Notes: generated by a model from the sequence alone, not told the origin. Counted from the first letter of the stretch, positions 8,752-19,759 are shown. The stretch is 64,000 nt of DNA from DATADW01 sp963733905 (GCA_963733905.1 CAVTEU010000007.1:620001-684000), one strand, 5' to 3'. Translations and numbers: made by a program.

Positions 8752-9736
8752 TCAGAGGTCGAAAGCCCTCACCAGGAAGCTCGCCATCTCGGCACGGGTC
8801 ACCGGCTGATCGGGGCAGTACCTTGCCGGTGCCGCAGCCGTTGGTGACACCGGCAGCGGCGATGGCGTCGATGGCGCCCTCGTGGGGAGAGCCGTCGTCA
8901 TCGGTGAAGACGTCGGTGCCGGGGTCGCCCAGGTCGAGGGCACGGGCGAGGAAGCTGGCCATCGCTGCTCTCGAGACGTTCTCCTCGGGGCAGAACCGGC
9001 CGGTGGCGCACCCCAGTGTGATCCCGGCTTTGGCGACCGCATCGATCGCCCACTCGTGGACCGAACCATCGTCGTCGGAGAAGGCATCACGACCCGGATC
9101 GCCGAGACCGAGCGCCCTGGCGAGGAAGCTCGCCATCTCCCCCCGTGTCACCGGGTCCTCCGGGCAGTAGATCCCGGCGCCGCATCCGTTGGTCACACCG
9201 GACGCCGCCAGCCGGTTGATGGCCGCCTCGTGGGTGGATCCGTCGTCGTCGGTGAAGGCACCGCTCGACGCGAGGCTCTTCATGAAGACGACCGATATCC
9301 AGACGACGCCCCCGTCGGCCACGACCCCAACCCCGATCGAATCCCATCCACCGAGAACGTTGTCCCGGTGCCCGGTTGAGTCCATGAAAGCGTCGTGGAC
9401 CACACTGACCGACGGGCCGAATCCGACGTTCTCCCCAAGACTGGCCCAGCCGGTGGTCACCGACGCCAGATCGGGGTGGTGGTACAGCTGATCGGCGTCG
9501 GCCATCCGCTGTGCTTGCGCCTCGGCGTCGTCGGCGAGATCGGGGTGCCACACCAGGTCGGGCAACCCCTCGGCCGCCCGAGAATCGTTGGTCAGATCGA
9601 GCAGGTGCTGCTCGGGTGAGTCGGCCATGGCGAGCGCCGACGGCCAGCCGTGGCCGGCAGACGCCATTGGCGCCGCGATGAGCAGCGTCTGGAGCAGCAC
9701 CACGAGAAGGGCCCCTAACCTCCACGTGCACCTCAC
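8752..9736 (-). CDS. Secreted CAP-domain protein with S-layer-homology-like repeats (one frameshift)
   Basis: A cleavable signal peptide (LGALLVVLLQTLLIAAPMASAG) is followed by a CAP/SCP domain (~35-150): LLDLTNDSRAAEGLPDL, HHPDLASV, SLGENVGFG and HRDNVLGGWDSIGVGVV. Three ~55-residue repeats follow with the pattern FTDDDGS.HE.AI..LA..GVTNGCG...YCPEDPVTRGEMASFLARAL, similar to the S-layer-like repeats common in secreted proteins of this phylum. The third repeat is broken near 8825; the other frame gives YCPDQPVTRAEMASFLVRAF and a stop at 8752. The start is GTG 9736 (TTG 9739 is possible). CAP domains of this type usually lack proven enzymatic activity. It probably attaches to the cell envelope. 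Confidence 0.85.
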
Positions 9737-9822
9737 CAAACGCGGAAGTCTGAGCGGTGGGATAGGTCCAGGCTCCAGCGTTCGCCGTGGCCCGGCACCC
9801 TAGCGCCTCCCCCCAGGCGGTG

Positions 9823-12800
9823 TCAGGCCGGGGTGTCGCTCGCCGGAGCCGGGGGCGGATCGATCCTCGGCAGGCGGGGTGCCTGGCGCGATGGTGGTGG
9901 ATCGAAGCTGGGTGCGGACGGGCCCCAGCGCTCGACGATGCCGAGCACCTCGTCGATCGCCCTGTCCAATTGCGGGTCCCGCCCGGCGGCGTAGTCCTGT
10001 GGCGTCATCTCCACCACGATGTCCGGGTCGGTCCCGTAGTTCTCCACGCTCCAACCCACGTCCTCGAACCAGAAGGCGAACTCGGGCTGGGTGGTGACCG
10101 TCCCGTCCACCAGGAGATGACGCGGCCATATCCCGACAACCCCACCCCAGGTGCGTACCCCGATCAGGGGACCGAGCCGGTAGAGCTTGAAGGAGTGGCA
10201 GAAGATGTCGCCGTCGGACCCGGCGTGCTCGTTGGTCAGCGCCACCATTGGCCCCAGCGGGGCGTCATCGGGGTACGGGTCCGGCTGCCCCCACCGGGTC
10301 ACGGTGTATGCCACCCGACGACGTGTCAGCTTCTCGAGCAACAGTCCGGAGACGTTGCCGCCTCCGTTGTTGCGCACATCGATGACAAGCCCGTCGCGGT
10401 CGACCTCGCCACCGAAGTAACGGTGGAACTCGGAGAAGCCCCTCGACCCCATGTCGGGGATGTGGACATACCCCACCCTGCCGTCGCTGCGGTCGTGGAC
10501 CTTGGCCCGGTTCGCCTCGACCCAGTCGCGGTAGCGAAGCGGGAACTCGTTGCGCAGCGCCACCGCCGCCACCGACCGGGGCTTGCGCCGGCCTCGCTGG
10601 AACGTGAGCAGCACCGGGCGGCCCGCCCGGTCCACCAGCCGCTCGTATGGCATGGACCCGTCGAGAGCCACCCCGTCGATCCCGATGAGCCGGTCGCCCT
10701 CGGCGATCTCGAGCCCCGGTGTCGCCAACGGAGATCGGGAAGCTTCGTCCCAGGAGTCGCCACGCGGGATTCGGGCCACCCTCCACGAACGGCCGCTCCG
10801 CTCCAGATCGGCGCCGAGGAACCCTTGGAACCACCCCGGCTCGGGCCGGTAGTCGCCGCCCAACTCGTAGGCGTGCGAGGTGCCCAACTCCCCCTGCATC
10901 TCCCAGAGGAGGTCGGAGAACTCTGACCGGGAGCCAACACGGTCGACCAAAGGGAAATAGCGGTCGTGGACGGCGATCCAGTCGATCCCGGCCATGTCGG
11001 GCGTCCAGTACTGGTCTCGCTGCAGCCGCCAGGCCTCGCGGAACATCTGACGCCACTCCTCGCCGGGGACGACCTCGAGCCGGACCCTGCTCAGGTCGAG
11101 CCATCCGGTCTCCCGGCTTGGCTTGTCGTTCGACTTGTCGCCCTCCTTGAACCCGACGGCGACCACACGGACCTTCTTGCCGGCGAGCGCCCCGAGCACC
11201 TTGCCGTCCATCGACACCGTCATGTCGAGCACACCCTCGATGACGGGCTCGACCTTCTCCTGGGCGAAGTCCCAGGCCTCGATCTTGCCCTTTGGCTCAG
11301 GTGGACCATCGGGCGCCGGTTGCGCCAGCGTCCCCTCCACCGGATAGGAGGTGAAGAGGACCCGGCCCCGCCCCCCGAGCACGCGGCCGTAACGGCCCTC
11401 GGCAACGGGGAAAGCGACGACCCGGTCCTCGATCCCGTCGAAGTCGATCTCGACCTCGGGAGTTGCCGGTTCCTTGGTGGATGCCGCGTCGCCCGCCCCC
11501 GGCTTGCCGGCGTCGGGCTTTGGCGGCACCCTCCCCCGGACCGGCAGGCTGGCCCGGTGCCCGTGGCTGCCTCTGGGTGGCGGAGAACGGGGATGGCTCG
11601 GTTGCCCGCAGGGTCACCAGGTGGGGACGTCCCCCGCGGGGGAATCCGTAGTCGTGGTAGTGCCCGTCGTAGACGGGGTCGAAGACCCGCCACGAGATGA
11701 AGTAGAGGTACCGGCCCTCCGGGTCGAATGAAGGACCGACGTCGACGAAATCGGCTCGGGTGACCTGTCGGTTCCGCCCGGTCACCGTGTCGTGGACGAA
11801 TATGGCCGAGCGCCTCGGCGCGGTGTATGCGGAGTATGCGAGCCAGCGCCCGTCAGCCGACCAGGCCATCCCTTGTATCCGCTCGTAGTCGCTGCGGGCG
11901 ATCTGCTTGGTCCGTCCCTGCGCCAGGTCGACGATGATCAACTCTTGGCGCTGGTTGCTCAGCGCCACCCTGTCTCGTCCGGCGGGCGCCGCCACCAGGT
12001 CGGTCGGGCGGCCGATGTCACCCTTTATCACCCGCGACGGAGCGGTGCCGTCGGCGCTCCACACCACGATCGCCTCCTCACCCTCGGCGTCGCTGAGGGT
12101 GACAAGACGCTCACCGTCGGGGAGCCAGGTGGCAAGACGCTGTCGCACCGACGACGCCGGACCGTGACGAACCGGGGCGCCCTCCCAGAGCGGGATGGTG
12201 ACGGCCGCTCCCCGGGCGACCAGCGCCACGGAGTGGCCCTTCGGGTGGAGGTCGATCGTCTCCAGATGGCGTCCGGGGGCCATGAAGCGACGTGCCCGCT
12301 GTGGGCGGGCGCTCGGGGTGCGGATCTCGAGCTGCGTCGTGGTCTCCTCGATCGGGTCGAACAGCCAGAGATCGGCGCCGGCGTGGTAGACGATCCTCCG
12401 CCCGTCGCTGCTCGGGAACCGGGCGTAGAAGTCCTCGTGGTCGGTGTGCCTCTCCAGCCCCCGGCCGGTCGGGGTGACCGAGTAGAGATTCCCCGTTCCC
12501 TCGTGGTCCGAGAGGAAATAGATGCGTCGGCCGATCCACATCGGGTTGGCCAGGTTCCCCTCGAGCCGGACGAGCGGCTCGAACTCGCCATTGCCGTTGC
12601 GGTCCACCCACAACGTCCCCGTGGTTCCGCCGCGGTACCGCTTCCAGCGCGCCGGGTCGCGGCTGTTGCGGCCGATGACCATGCCCCGGCCGCCGCGTTG
12701 GAACGAGATCGCCCTCGCCGGTCCCACCTGGAGCAGGTTCGGCTCACCACCCTCGGCGGGGATGGTGTGGATGTGCTGGTCCATCGGGAAGGGGCGTCGC

Positions 12801-13118
12801 CAGTCGCTGGCAACCAGCACCCGCCTCGCCGTCGGGGGACCACCCGACCACCTGGGTGTTGACCCCGAGGAAGGTCAGCCGCCGCGGCGGACCTCCCTCG
12901 GTTGCCATCACGTACGCCTCGGGATGCCCCTCGTCGCGGCTGGTGAAAGCCACCGACTCTCCGTCGGGCGACAACACAGGGAACGATTCGGTGCCGGGGT
13001 TCGCCGTCAGCCGTTGGGCGGGCCCACCACCGACCTCCACTCGCCACAGATCGTCTTCGGAGACGAAGACGATCGTGTCGCCGTTGATGGTTGGGTGGCG
13101 GTAGTAGCCGGCTGTCAT
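9823..13118 (-). CDS. Tricorn protease homologue (two frameshifts)
   Basis: About 1,090 residues once two breaks (near 12835 and 11535) are joined, the usual length for tricorn proteases. The N-terminal ~600 residues are beta-propeller blades (DGRRIVYHAGADLWLFD, DERRLVTLSD-type strands) that guide peptides inward. Then follow a C1 helical region, a PDZ domain (EGDRLIGIDGVALDGSMP) and the S41-type catalytic core. The Ser-His of GELGTSHAYELG, the nucleophile motif EHAGSDGDIF and the Glu of VENYGTDPDIVVE match the tricorn tetrad. The family cuts peptides released by the proteasome or other proteases into 2-5 residue products in the cytosol. The start is ATG 13118 (MTAGYYRHPTINGDTIVF), 29 nt after the transporter gene on the same strand. 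Confidence 0.9.
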
Positions 13119-13147
13119 GGTGGTTGTGAGTCGGAGCGAGCCCGGGG

Positions 13148-14077
13148 CTAGCTCTCGATCAGCCCCTTCTCGGTGAGCCACTCGGTGGCGATGTCTCCCG
13201 GGTCCTGCTGCTCGATGTCGAACTTGCGGTTCATCTCGGTCAGGTCTTCCGTCGTCAGTTCGGCGCTGACACCGTTGACCAGATCGGCGAACTCCTGGCC
13301 GTACGCCTCCGCCACCTCGGTGGTGACCACGGGCACCACATTGTCGGCGGCGAGCATGCTCTGATCGTCCTCGAGCAACAGCCAGCCCTTGTCGGCGATG
13401 ATCCCGCTGGTCGAGAAGAGGATGGCGATGTCGATCTCACCGCTCTCCAATGCCTGGACGGTCACCTGGCCGGCGTCGAGCGGTGTGAAGTTGCCGCTGA
13501 GGTCCACCCCGTAGACATCCTGGAGCCCAGGGATGCAGAAGGGGTTGGTCTCGCAGTCGGGCGGCCCTCCGAGGGTGAGATCGGCGCCGTTCTCGGCCAG
13601 GTCGCTGAGCGAGGTGATCCCGAACTCCTCGGAGGTCTCGGGGGTGACGACGAAGGCGTTGGTGTCGATCGCGTCGGACACCTCGAGCGCCTGCAGCCCG
13701 ATCTCATCGAGTCGCGCCTGGAGCAGTTCGGTGGTGGCCTCGGCATCGCCGCTCGCCTCGCCTGCGAAGTCGTTGAGGAATTCGAGCATCGATGCGGCGT
13801 ACTCGGGAGCGAAGTTGATCTCGCCGGCGTCAAAGGCCTCCATCGACAGGTCGCGGAACCCTGCAAGGCTCTGTACCTCGGTTGTGTATCCGCCATTGGC
13901 CAGTGCCTGGCTGTAGATCTCGGCGAGGATGGCGCTCTCGCCGAAGTCCTGGGCGCCGATGCTGATGGTTGGGCCGTCGATTGCTTCACCGGTGCCGTCA
14001 CCCGACCCGCAGGCGGCGGCCAGAATGGCCAGCACCAGGGTCGCCCCAACGACACCCTTGCGGACGCTGCTCCGCAT
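13148..14077 (-). CDS. Osmoprotectant (glycine betaine/choline-type) ABC substrate-binding lipoprotein
   Basis: 309 residues with a lipoprotein signal ending LAAACGSG (Cys ~23), so it is anchored outside the membrane. The body is an OpuAC/OpuCC-type type II binding protein: ISIGAQDFGESAILAEIYSQ, then INFAPEYAASMLEFLND, and a C-terminal LTTEDLTEMNRKFDIEQQDP helix typical of this family. The start is ATG 14077 with AAGGAG directly upstream. It is encoded downstream of two permeases and an ATPase on the same strand, completing an importer. Quaternary amine ligands are inferred from the family; the exact ligand is not readable. Confidence 0.85.
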   Translation of the reverse strand: MRSSVRKGVVGATLVLAILAAACGSGDGTGEAIDGPTISIGAQDFGESAILAEIYSQALANGGYTTEVQSLAGFRDLSMEAFDAGEINFAPEYAASMLEFLNDFAGEASGDAEATTELLQARLDEIGLQALEVSDAIDTNAFVVTPETSEEFGITSLSDLAENGADLTLGGPPDCETNPFCIPGLQDVYGVDLSGNFTPLDAGQVTVQALESGEIDIAILFSTSGIIADKGWLLLEDDQSMLAADNVVPVVTTEVAEAYGQEFADLVNGVSAELTTEDLTEMNRKFDIEQQDPGDIATEWLTEKGLIES

Positions 14078-14195
14078 GGGTTTCTCCTTTCGGTAAGTGG
14101 CACCAGCCGGCGGCGGGTGGCGGCGCCACCATAACGGGCCACCCCGCTTTATCCCGCTGGCGACCACTGCCGTCCGAGCCGGCCCTGGTTGTCTC

Positions 14196-14909
14196 TCAGA
14201 TTTTCGGGGCGGCCTCTACCTCTGTCCGGTCCTTGGCCCTCGTCCCCGCCGGGAGGACCCACCTCTCACCCACCGTGAAGAACAAGTCGGTTGCGATGGC
14301 GAGGAGGGCGACGGAGACACCGCCTATGAAGATCTGGACATCGTCCCCCTGGGCAAACCCGTCGATCACGTAACGCCCCAGCCCGCCCCAGCCGACTAGG
14401 GCGCCGAGCGTCGCCGTCGCCACCACCGCCACCGCCGAGACTCTGATGGCGGTCCAGATCACCGGCATCGCCAGAGGCACCTCCACCCCGAGGAGCACCT
14501 GTCGCTCAGACATGCCGGTGCCACGCCCCGCCTCGACCGTCGCCGGGTCCACCTGACCGACGCCGGTGTGGGCGTTGGTGAAGATGGGGGGCATCGCCAG
14601 TGCCACCAGCGCCACCAGTGTCGGCCAGAAACCGAACCCGAGGCCGATGGAAAGGCTGACGGTATAGGCGAGCGCCACCAGCCCAAAGGAAGGTATGGCT
14701 CGGCCCAGGTTGACCAGAGAACCGGTGACCAACCCGCCCTTCTTGTAGTGGGCCAGGGTTATCGCCAAGGGCACGGTGAGGGCCACCGCCAGGGCCACCG
14801 AGAGCACCGATATCCAGATGTGGTCCACGGTGCGGGTGATCAGGCCACGCTCCCCGGTCCAGTTGGCCGGATCACCCAGCCAAGCGGCGACTTCCTGGAG
14901 GAAGCTCAC
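14196..14909 (-). CDS. Osmoprotectant ABC transporter permease, second subunit
   Basis: 237 residues starting at GTG 14909, which overlaps the stop of the preceding permease (GTGA). A short N-terminal region (SFLQEVAAWLGDP) leads into about six membrane helices. The cytoplasmic coupling region VEAGRGTGMSERQVLLGVEVP, the EAA-type loop that contacts the ATPase, is clear. C-terminal helices end in GGVSVALLAIATDLFF. OpuCB/OpuCD-like permeases form a heterodimer with their partner to move glycine betaine or related solutes inward. The substrate-binding protein is the next gene (118 nt gap). Confidence 0.85.
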   Translation of the reverse strand: MSFLQEVAAWLGDPANWTGERGLITRTVDHIWISVLSVALAVALTVPLAITLAHYKKGGLVTGSLVNLGRAIPSFGLVALAYTVSLSIGLGFGFWPTLVALVALAMPPIFTNAHTGVGQVDPATVEAGRGTGMSERQVLLGVEVPLAMPVIWTAIRVSAVAVVATATLGALVGWGGLGRYVIDGFAQGDDVQIFIGGVSVALLAIATDLFFTVGERWVLPAGTRAKDRTEVEAAPKI

Positions 14910-15554
14910 GTCGCGCCCGCTTTCGATTTCGCCCAGGGGGTCAGCGCTCTCTCCGCCGCCACCAAGGCAAGATCCACCACCACCGCAAGCACCGCCGACA
15001 GCGCCACCCCGAGCAGGATCTCGGTGGGGAAGTCTCTGGCCAGCCCGCGCCGTATGAAGAAGCCGTATCCCCCATAGCCCACGATGAAGGTCACCGTCAC
15101 CAGTCCAATGGTGGTCACCGCCGCAACTCTGATCCCGGCGACTATCACCGGAAGCGCCAACGGGATCTGAACACGCCGAAGGATGCCGCGGTCGGTGTAC
15201 CCCACTCCCTGCGCCGCCTCTACGACGGACGGGGGTACTCCGTCGATCCCGGCGACGATGTTGCGCACCAGGATCAGCAGGGTGTAGCTGACCAGTCCTA
15301 TCTCCGCGGTGAGCAGGCTGAGACCCGGTGAAGGGCACCAGGAGTACGAAGAGGGCGATGCTGGGGATGGTGTAGAGGACACCGGAGATCCACGTGATCG
15401 GGGCGTAGCTGCGCCGGTTGCGCAGCGCCACGAGGGCGAGGAGCGCAGAGATGATGAAACCGACCACGACCGCGATCACGGTCAGGGTGATGTGCTCGAC
15501 GGTGCGTTCCCAGATCTCATCACCCTGTTCGACGATCCATTCGAAATCGATCAT
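14906..15554 (-). CDS. Osmoprotectant ABC transporter permease, first subunit (one frameshift)
   Basis: Starts MIDFEWIVEQGDEIWERTVEH at ATG 15554. Membrane helices LTVIAVVVGFIISALLALVA and GVLYTIPSIALFVLLVPF are followed by a break near 15325. The second frame continues LSLLTAEIGLVSYTLLILVR and carries the EAA loop VVEAAQGVGYTDRGILRRVQ and the last helices to a stop at 14906. The combined length of ~215 residues is normal for OpuCB-type permeases. It is paired with the next permease by a 4-nt overlap. Reading straight through gives an artificial 452-residue 'double permease' whose middle is out-of-frame Arg/Gly-rich sequence. Confidence 0.8.
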
Positions 15555-15578
15555 CGGGACCGCTCACCGACCGCTGCC

Positions 15579-15625
15579 AACCCAGGGTTGAGGAGTACCC
15601 GTGCGATAGCTGCCAACCCAGGGTT
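15579..15625. repeat. AACCCAGGGTT palindromic element, copy 1
   Basis: Two AACCCAGGGTT cores (15579-15589 and 15615-15625) bracket GAGGAGTACCC and ATAGCTGCC. The unit is the same as at 49244-49287 and, inverted, at 35040-35083. It fills the 88-nt gap between the ATPase and first permease genes of the osmoprotectant operon. Confidence 0.85.
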
Positions 15626-15642
15626 GGAGAGTGCTCGGGCGC

Positions 15643-16746
15643 TCACGCCAGCAACTCTTTGGAGATCTGGTCGAGGAACAGCATCCCCAGAAAGCGGTCG
15701 CCGTCGAGAACCACCGCCGCTTGGTTGCGGGTGTTGACCACGGCGTCGAGCGCCTCGCGCAGCGTGGCCGCTGCTTGGATCGTGGTCCGAAACTGGCGAG
15801 GCACGCAGTCGGCCACCTTGGCCTTTCCTTCGAGATCGGTGCCCCACAGCCAGCCGAGCAACCGGTCGCCATCGAGCACACCGAACCACTCTGTCCCCTC
15901 TCGCCGCATCACCTCGGATGCCGCTTCGACGGTGTCGGTGACGTTTGCCATCGGGCCCCTGACCAGGTCCACCGAGGTGAGCGGGATCAACGAGAGCCGC
16001 TTGAGCCCCCGGTCCTCACCGAGGAATCCGGCGACGAAGTCGTTGGCCGGTGCGCGGAGCAACTCGTCGGGTGGGGCGTATTGCTCGAGCTTCCCACCGA
16101 TATTGAGGATGGCAACCCGGTCCCCCAGCTTGATCGCCTCATCGATGTCGTGGGTGACGAAGACGATCGTCTTGTCCAGACGGTCCTGGAGAAGGCGTAG
16201 TTGCTCCTGGAGCCGGGACCGGACGATGGGGTCCACCGCCCCGAATGGCTCATCCATCAGCAGGACCGGCGGGTCGGCGGCCAGCGCCCTGGCGACACCG
16301 GCACGCTGCTGCTGCCCGCCGGAGAGGGCGGCCGGGTAGCGACGAGCCATCTCCGGGTCCAAACCGACCAGTTCGATGAGCTCGGCAACGCGCTCGTCGA
16401 TGCGCGCCTTGTCCCACCCGAGGAGCTTGGGCACGGCTGCGATGTTGTCGGCGATCGTGCGGTGGGGGAAGAGGCCGATCTGCTGGATGACGTACCCGAT
16501 CCCCCGGCGCAGCACGTGGGGTTCGACCGTTGTCACATCGCGGCCGTCGACCTCGATCACGCCTGTCGATGGTTCGATCAACCGGTTGATCATCTTGAGG
16601 ATCGTGGTCTTACCGCACCCCGATGGCCCCACCAGGATCACCACCTCGCCGCGCGGTATTTCCATCGAGAGCGAGTCGACCGCAGGGTTAGCGGCGCCCT
16701 GATATCTCTTGGTGACCCCCTCGAGCCGGATCATGGCATCGGCCAT
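15643..16746 (-). CDS. Osmoprotectant ABC transporter ATPase with C-terminal CBS domains
   Basis: 367 residues. Walker A is GPSGCGKTT, the Q-loop VIQQIGLFPH, the signature LSGGQQQR, Walker B VLLMDEPFGAVD and the switch histidine VTHDID, all intact. After residue ~240 there is a pair of CBS-like segments (VLDGDRLLGWLWGTDL and VLDGDRFLGMLFLDQISKE), which in OpuA/OpuC ATPases sense ionic strength or nucleotides to gate transport. It opens the transporter operon and is divergent from glpA across 78 nt. The start is ATG 16746 (MADAMIRLEGVTKRY); ATG 16734 is an alternative. Confidence 0.9.
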   Translation of the reverse strand: MADAMIRLEGVTKRYQGAANPAVDSLSMEIPRGEVVILVGPSGCGKTTILKMINRLIEPSTGVIEVDGRDVTTVEPHVLRRGIGYVIQQIGLFPHRTIADNIAAVPKLLGWDKARIDERVAELIELVGLDPEMARRYPAALSGGQQQRAGVARALAADPPVLLMDEPFGAVDPIVRSRLQEQLRLLQDRLDKTIVFVTHDIDEAIKLGDRVAILNIGGKLEQYAPPDELLRAPANDFVAGFLGEDRGLKRLSLIPLTSVDLVRGPMANVTDTVEAASEVMRREGTEWFGVLDGDRLLGWLWGTDLEGKAKVADCVPRQFRTTIQAAATLREALDAVVNTRNQAAVVLDGDRFLGMLFLDQISKELLA

Positions 16747-16824
16747 GGGCGGCGAGGGTAGGGGATAGCTGCGTCAACCGTTGGCGACTCGACCCACGGG
16801 CTTGGGCTGGGTTAGCTTCGGGGG

Positions 16825-18444
16825 ATGCGCCGCATCGCCACCGAGGTGCTCGTGATCGGAGGAGGAGCCACCGGCGCCGGAGTGGTGCGGGATGCGGCCA
16901 TGCGGGGGTTCGCCGCCATCCTGGTGGAGCGACGCGACCTGAGCCACGGGACCACCGGCCGCTACCACGGTCTGCTCCACAGCGGGGGACGCTACGTCGT
17001 CAAGGACCCCGAGGCCGCCCGGGAGTGCATCGAGGAGAACCGGGTGTTGCGGCGGATCATGCCCCACTGCCTCGAGGACACCGGCGGCTACTTCGTGGTG
17101 ACACCGTGGGACGACACCGACTACGTCCCCAAGTTCGTCGACGGCTGCATCGCCGCCGGGATCCCGGTCGAGGAGGTCCCGATATCACAGATGCTGCGCG
17201 AGGAGCCGTTGCTCAACCCCGAGATCAGCGTCTGTCTCCGGGTCCCGGACGCCTCGGCGGACTCGTTCCTGGCCACCGAGGCGACCGCCGCATCTGCACG
17301 GGAGCACGGGAGCACCGTGCTCACCTACCACGAGGTCACCGAGCTCGTCCGTGAGGGCGATCGGGTGGTGGGGGCGCGCTGTCACGACCTCGTCTCGGGC
17401 GAGGACGTGGAGATATCCGCCGACATCGTGGTCAACGCCTCCGGCGCATGGGCGGGGAAGATCGCAGCAACCGTCGGCCTCGACGTCCAGGTGCTCGCAG
17501 GCAAAGGGACGATGCTGGCGATCAACCACCGGGTGGTGAACACCGTGGTGAACCGTTGCAAGATGCCCGCCGACGGCGACATCATCGTTCCCATCCACAC
17601 GGTGGCGGTGGTGGGCACCACCGATGACCGGGTTGCGGACCCCGACCACTTCGCCATCGAGCCGTGGGAGGTCCGCCTCATGCTCGAGGAGGGGGCCAAG
17701 CTCGTCCCCGAGTTGCCCGCCATGCGGATCCTGCGCGCCTGGGCCGGCGTCCGCCCGCTCTACCAGGAGACCTCGGTTGCCGACACCCGCGACATCACCC
17801 GCGCCTACACCCTGCTCGACCACAGCACCAGGGACGGGGTGGACGGGATGATCACCATCACCGGGGGGAAGTGGACCAGCTACCGGCAGATGGCAGAGGT
17901 GACCGTCGACCGGGTCTGCGCCAAGCTGGGAACCGAACGGGCGTGCCGCACCCACATAGAGGTACTCCCCGACCCCGAGCACGGCGATGGCAAGCGGAAA
18001 TATCACCGGCTCGGGGCCCGGCTCGCCCGGGTCGAGGAGAACGAGTCGTTCGGCGATCTGATCTGCGAGTGCGAACTGGCAACAAGGAGCGATGTCCAGC
18101 GGAGCATCATCGAGAACGAGGCGCGCACCCTGGACGACGTGAGGCGGGACACCCGGGTGGGGATGGGCCCGTGTCAGGGTGGGTTCTGCGCATATCGGGT
18201 GACCGCGTTGCTCCACGAGCTTCGCTCGGTCTCGATCGAGGACGCCAACGTGGCGCTGCGCGACTTCCTCCAGGAGCGGTGGAAGGGAGTGCTCGCCATC
18301 ATGTGGGGTCAGCAGCTCCGCCAGGAGCGGCTCGATGAGCTCATCTACCTGAGCCTGTTCGACGTCGAGCACCTTCCAGGACCGCTCTCCTCGAACCTGG
18401 GCCCATCGATGTACGAGGAACCGACGCCGGAAACCGCATCGTGA
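16825..18444 (+). CDS. glpA: Anaerobic-type glycerol-3-phosphate dehydrogenase, subunit A
   Basis: 539 residues, full length. The FAD-binding dinucleotide motif VIGGGATGAGVVRDAAMRG is at the N-terminus, with GRYHGLLHSGGRYVV characteristic of GlpA/GlpD next. The C-terminal BFD-like [2Fe-2S] region has paired cysteines in LICECELAT and MGPCQGGFC, which separates GlpA from aerobic GlpD. With GlpB and GlpC it oxidises glycerol-3-phosphate to dihydroxyacetone phosphate and passes electrons to quinone. The stop overlaps the glpB start (GTGA). It begins an operon divergent from the osmoprotectant transporter. The frame is intact, unlike glpB and glpC. Confidence 0.93.
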   Translation: MRRIATEVLVIGGGATGAGVVRDAAMRGFAAILVERRDLSHGTTGRYHGLLHSGGRYVVKDPEAARECIEENRVLRRIMPHCLEDTGGYFVVTPWDDTDYVPKFVDGCIAAGIPVEEVPISQMLREEPLLNPEISVCLRVPDASADSFLATEATAASAREHGSTVLTYHEVTELVREGDRVVGARCHDLVSGEDVEISADIVVNASGAWAGKIAATVGLDVQVLAGKGTMLAINHRVVNTVVNRCKMPADGDIIVPIHTVAVVGTTDDRVADPDHFAIEPWEVRLMLEEGAKLVPELPAMRILRAWAGVRPLYQETSVADTRDITRAYTLLDHSTRDGVDGMITITGGKWTSYRQMAEVTVDRVCAKLGTERACRTHIEVLPDPEHGDGKRKYHRLGARLARVEENESFGDLICECELATRSDVQRSIIENEARTLDDVRRDTRVGMGPCQGGFCAYRVTALLHELRSVSIEDANVALRDFLQERWKGVLAIMWGQQLRQERLDELIYLSLFDVEHLPGPLSSNLGPSMYEEPTPETAS

Positions 18445-19759
18445 CCGTGCCCGAGCGGCCCACCAGCGGAGTCTCGCCGCGGCGGCACCGACGTTCTGGT
18501 CATAGGGGCCGGATTGGCCGGGCTCACCGCCGCCCGCCAGGCGGCTGCCGCCGGAGCCCGAACCAGGGTGATCGCCAAGGGCTGGGGAGCCCAGTACTGG
18601 CTGGGTGGCGGTGTCGGCGTCCTCGGCTACCACCCCCTGGGCGATGGCCAGCCGATTGTCTCGCCCGCCGACGGACTGACCGCTCTCGCTCGCCGACCAG
18701 CCCGGCCACCCGTACGCCATCGCCGGGGTGAGCGCAATCGCAGAGGCGGTATCCGACGTGCAGCAGGTCTGCGCCGAGAACGGGCTGCAGCTCGAAGGCA
18801 GCATCGAGCGAAACTGGATCCTGCCCTCGCCGCTTGGCGGTCGGCGTCCGATCTGCCTCGCTCCGTCGACCATGACCGGCGGGGACCTCAACAGGCGGGA
18901 CCCGATGCTCATCGTCGGGCTGACCAGATACCCCGACTTCCCAGCCGGCCTGGTGGCGGCCAACCTCGATGCGCAGGGGATGGCGGCAACCTCGGCGGAG
19001 GTGGACCTGGTGTCCTTCCGGCAGCGACGTTTTCTCAACTCCACCGTCCTCGCCTCGCTCTTCGACCTCCCCGAGATCAGGGAAGAGGCGGCAAGGGCGA
19101 TCCGGCCACGTCTCGGCTCGGCGGCGAGGGTGGGCATGCCTGCGGTGCTCGGCTTGAAGGACTCCTACGAAGCCGTGACCCATATGGGCGACCTGCTTGG
19201 GAGTCGAGGTGTTCGAGATTCCCACGGCGCCGCCCTCGGTGCCCTGGTATCCGCCTTCACCGTGCCCTGGTGGGCGGTCTGGTCCGCTCCGGGGTTCGGG
19301 TGTCCACCGGGATGCAGGTCGTCGGGTCAGAGCGTCAGGGGACGAGGCTTGCCGCTGTCCACAGCGAGGCGGCGGCACGACAGGTGCGCCACACCGCCGG
19401 CACCTTCGTGATCGCCACCGGCGGCATCCTGGGAGGTGGTCTGGTCACCGCCGAGGACGGTTCCGTGACCGAGGTGATCGCCGATCTCCCGGTGAAGTCA
19501 CCCCCCACGAGATCGGACTGGTTCCACAGGGACGTCCTCGACCCGGCCGGGCACCCCATCTACCGCGCCGGGATCGAGGTCGACGGCGCTTGGCGACCCC
19601 TCGACCGCTCCGGCGAGGTGGTGTGGGACAACATCACGGTGGCGGGCGGTCTCCTCGCCGGCGCCGAGCCGATCCGCGAGCACTCTCTGGACGGGGTGGC
19701 TGTGGCGACAGGGTTTCTTGGCGGGTCGCGCCGCGGCGGCTTCGCTGGTGGCCCGATGA
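18441..19759 (+). CDS. glpB: Glycerol-3-phosphate dehydrogenase, subunit B (multiple frameshifts)
   Basis: Starts at GTG 18441 overlapping the glpA stop. The frame breaks near 18480, 18690, 19200, 19260 and 19715, but the pieces line up: DVLVIGAGLAGLTAARQAA (FAD dinucleotide motif), RVIAKGWGAQYWLGGGVGVL, PSTMTGGDLNRRDPMLIVG, VGMPAVLGLKDSYEAVT, TAGTFVIATGGILGGGLV and SLDGVAVATGF. The last piece in a third frame reads AGRAAAASLVAR then stop at 19757-19759. GlpB is the FAD/FMN subunit of the GlpABC complex. Total length ~435 residues is normal, and all domains survive, so the breaks are best explained by sequence error. The stop overlaps glpC (ATGA). Confidence 0.8.

Noticed and set aside
14196..15554. 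452-residue 'double permease'
   Set aside because: The middle third is out-of-frame Arg/Gly-rich sequence. Two permeases with a GTGA overlap and one indel fit better.
17185..19137. 650-residue ORF antisense to glpA
   Set aside because: Composition is the mirror of GC-rich codons (His/Gly/Pro/Arg rich) and no domain is visible; glpA on the other strand is unmistakable.
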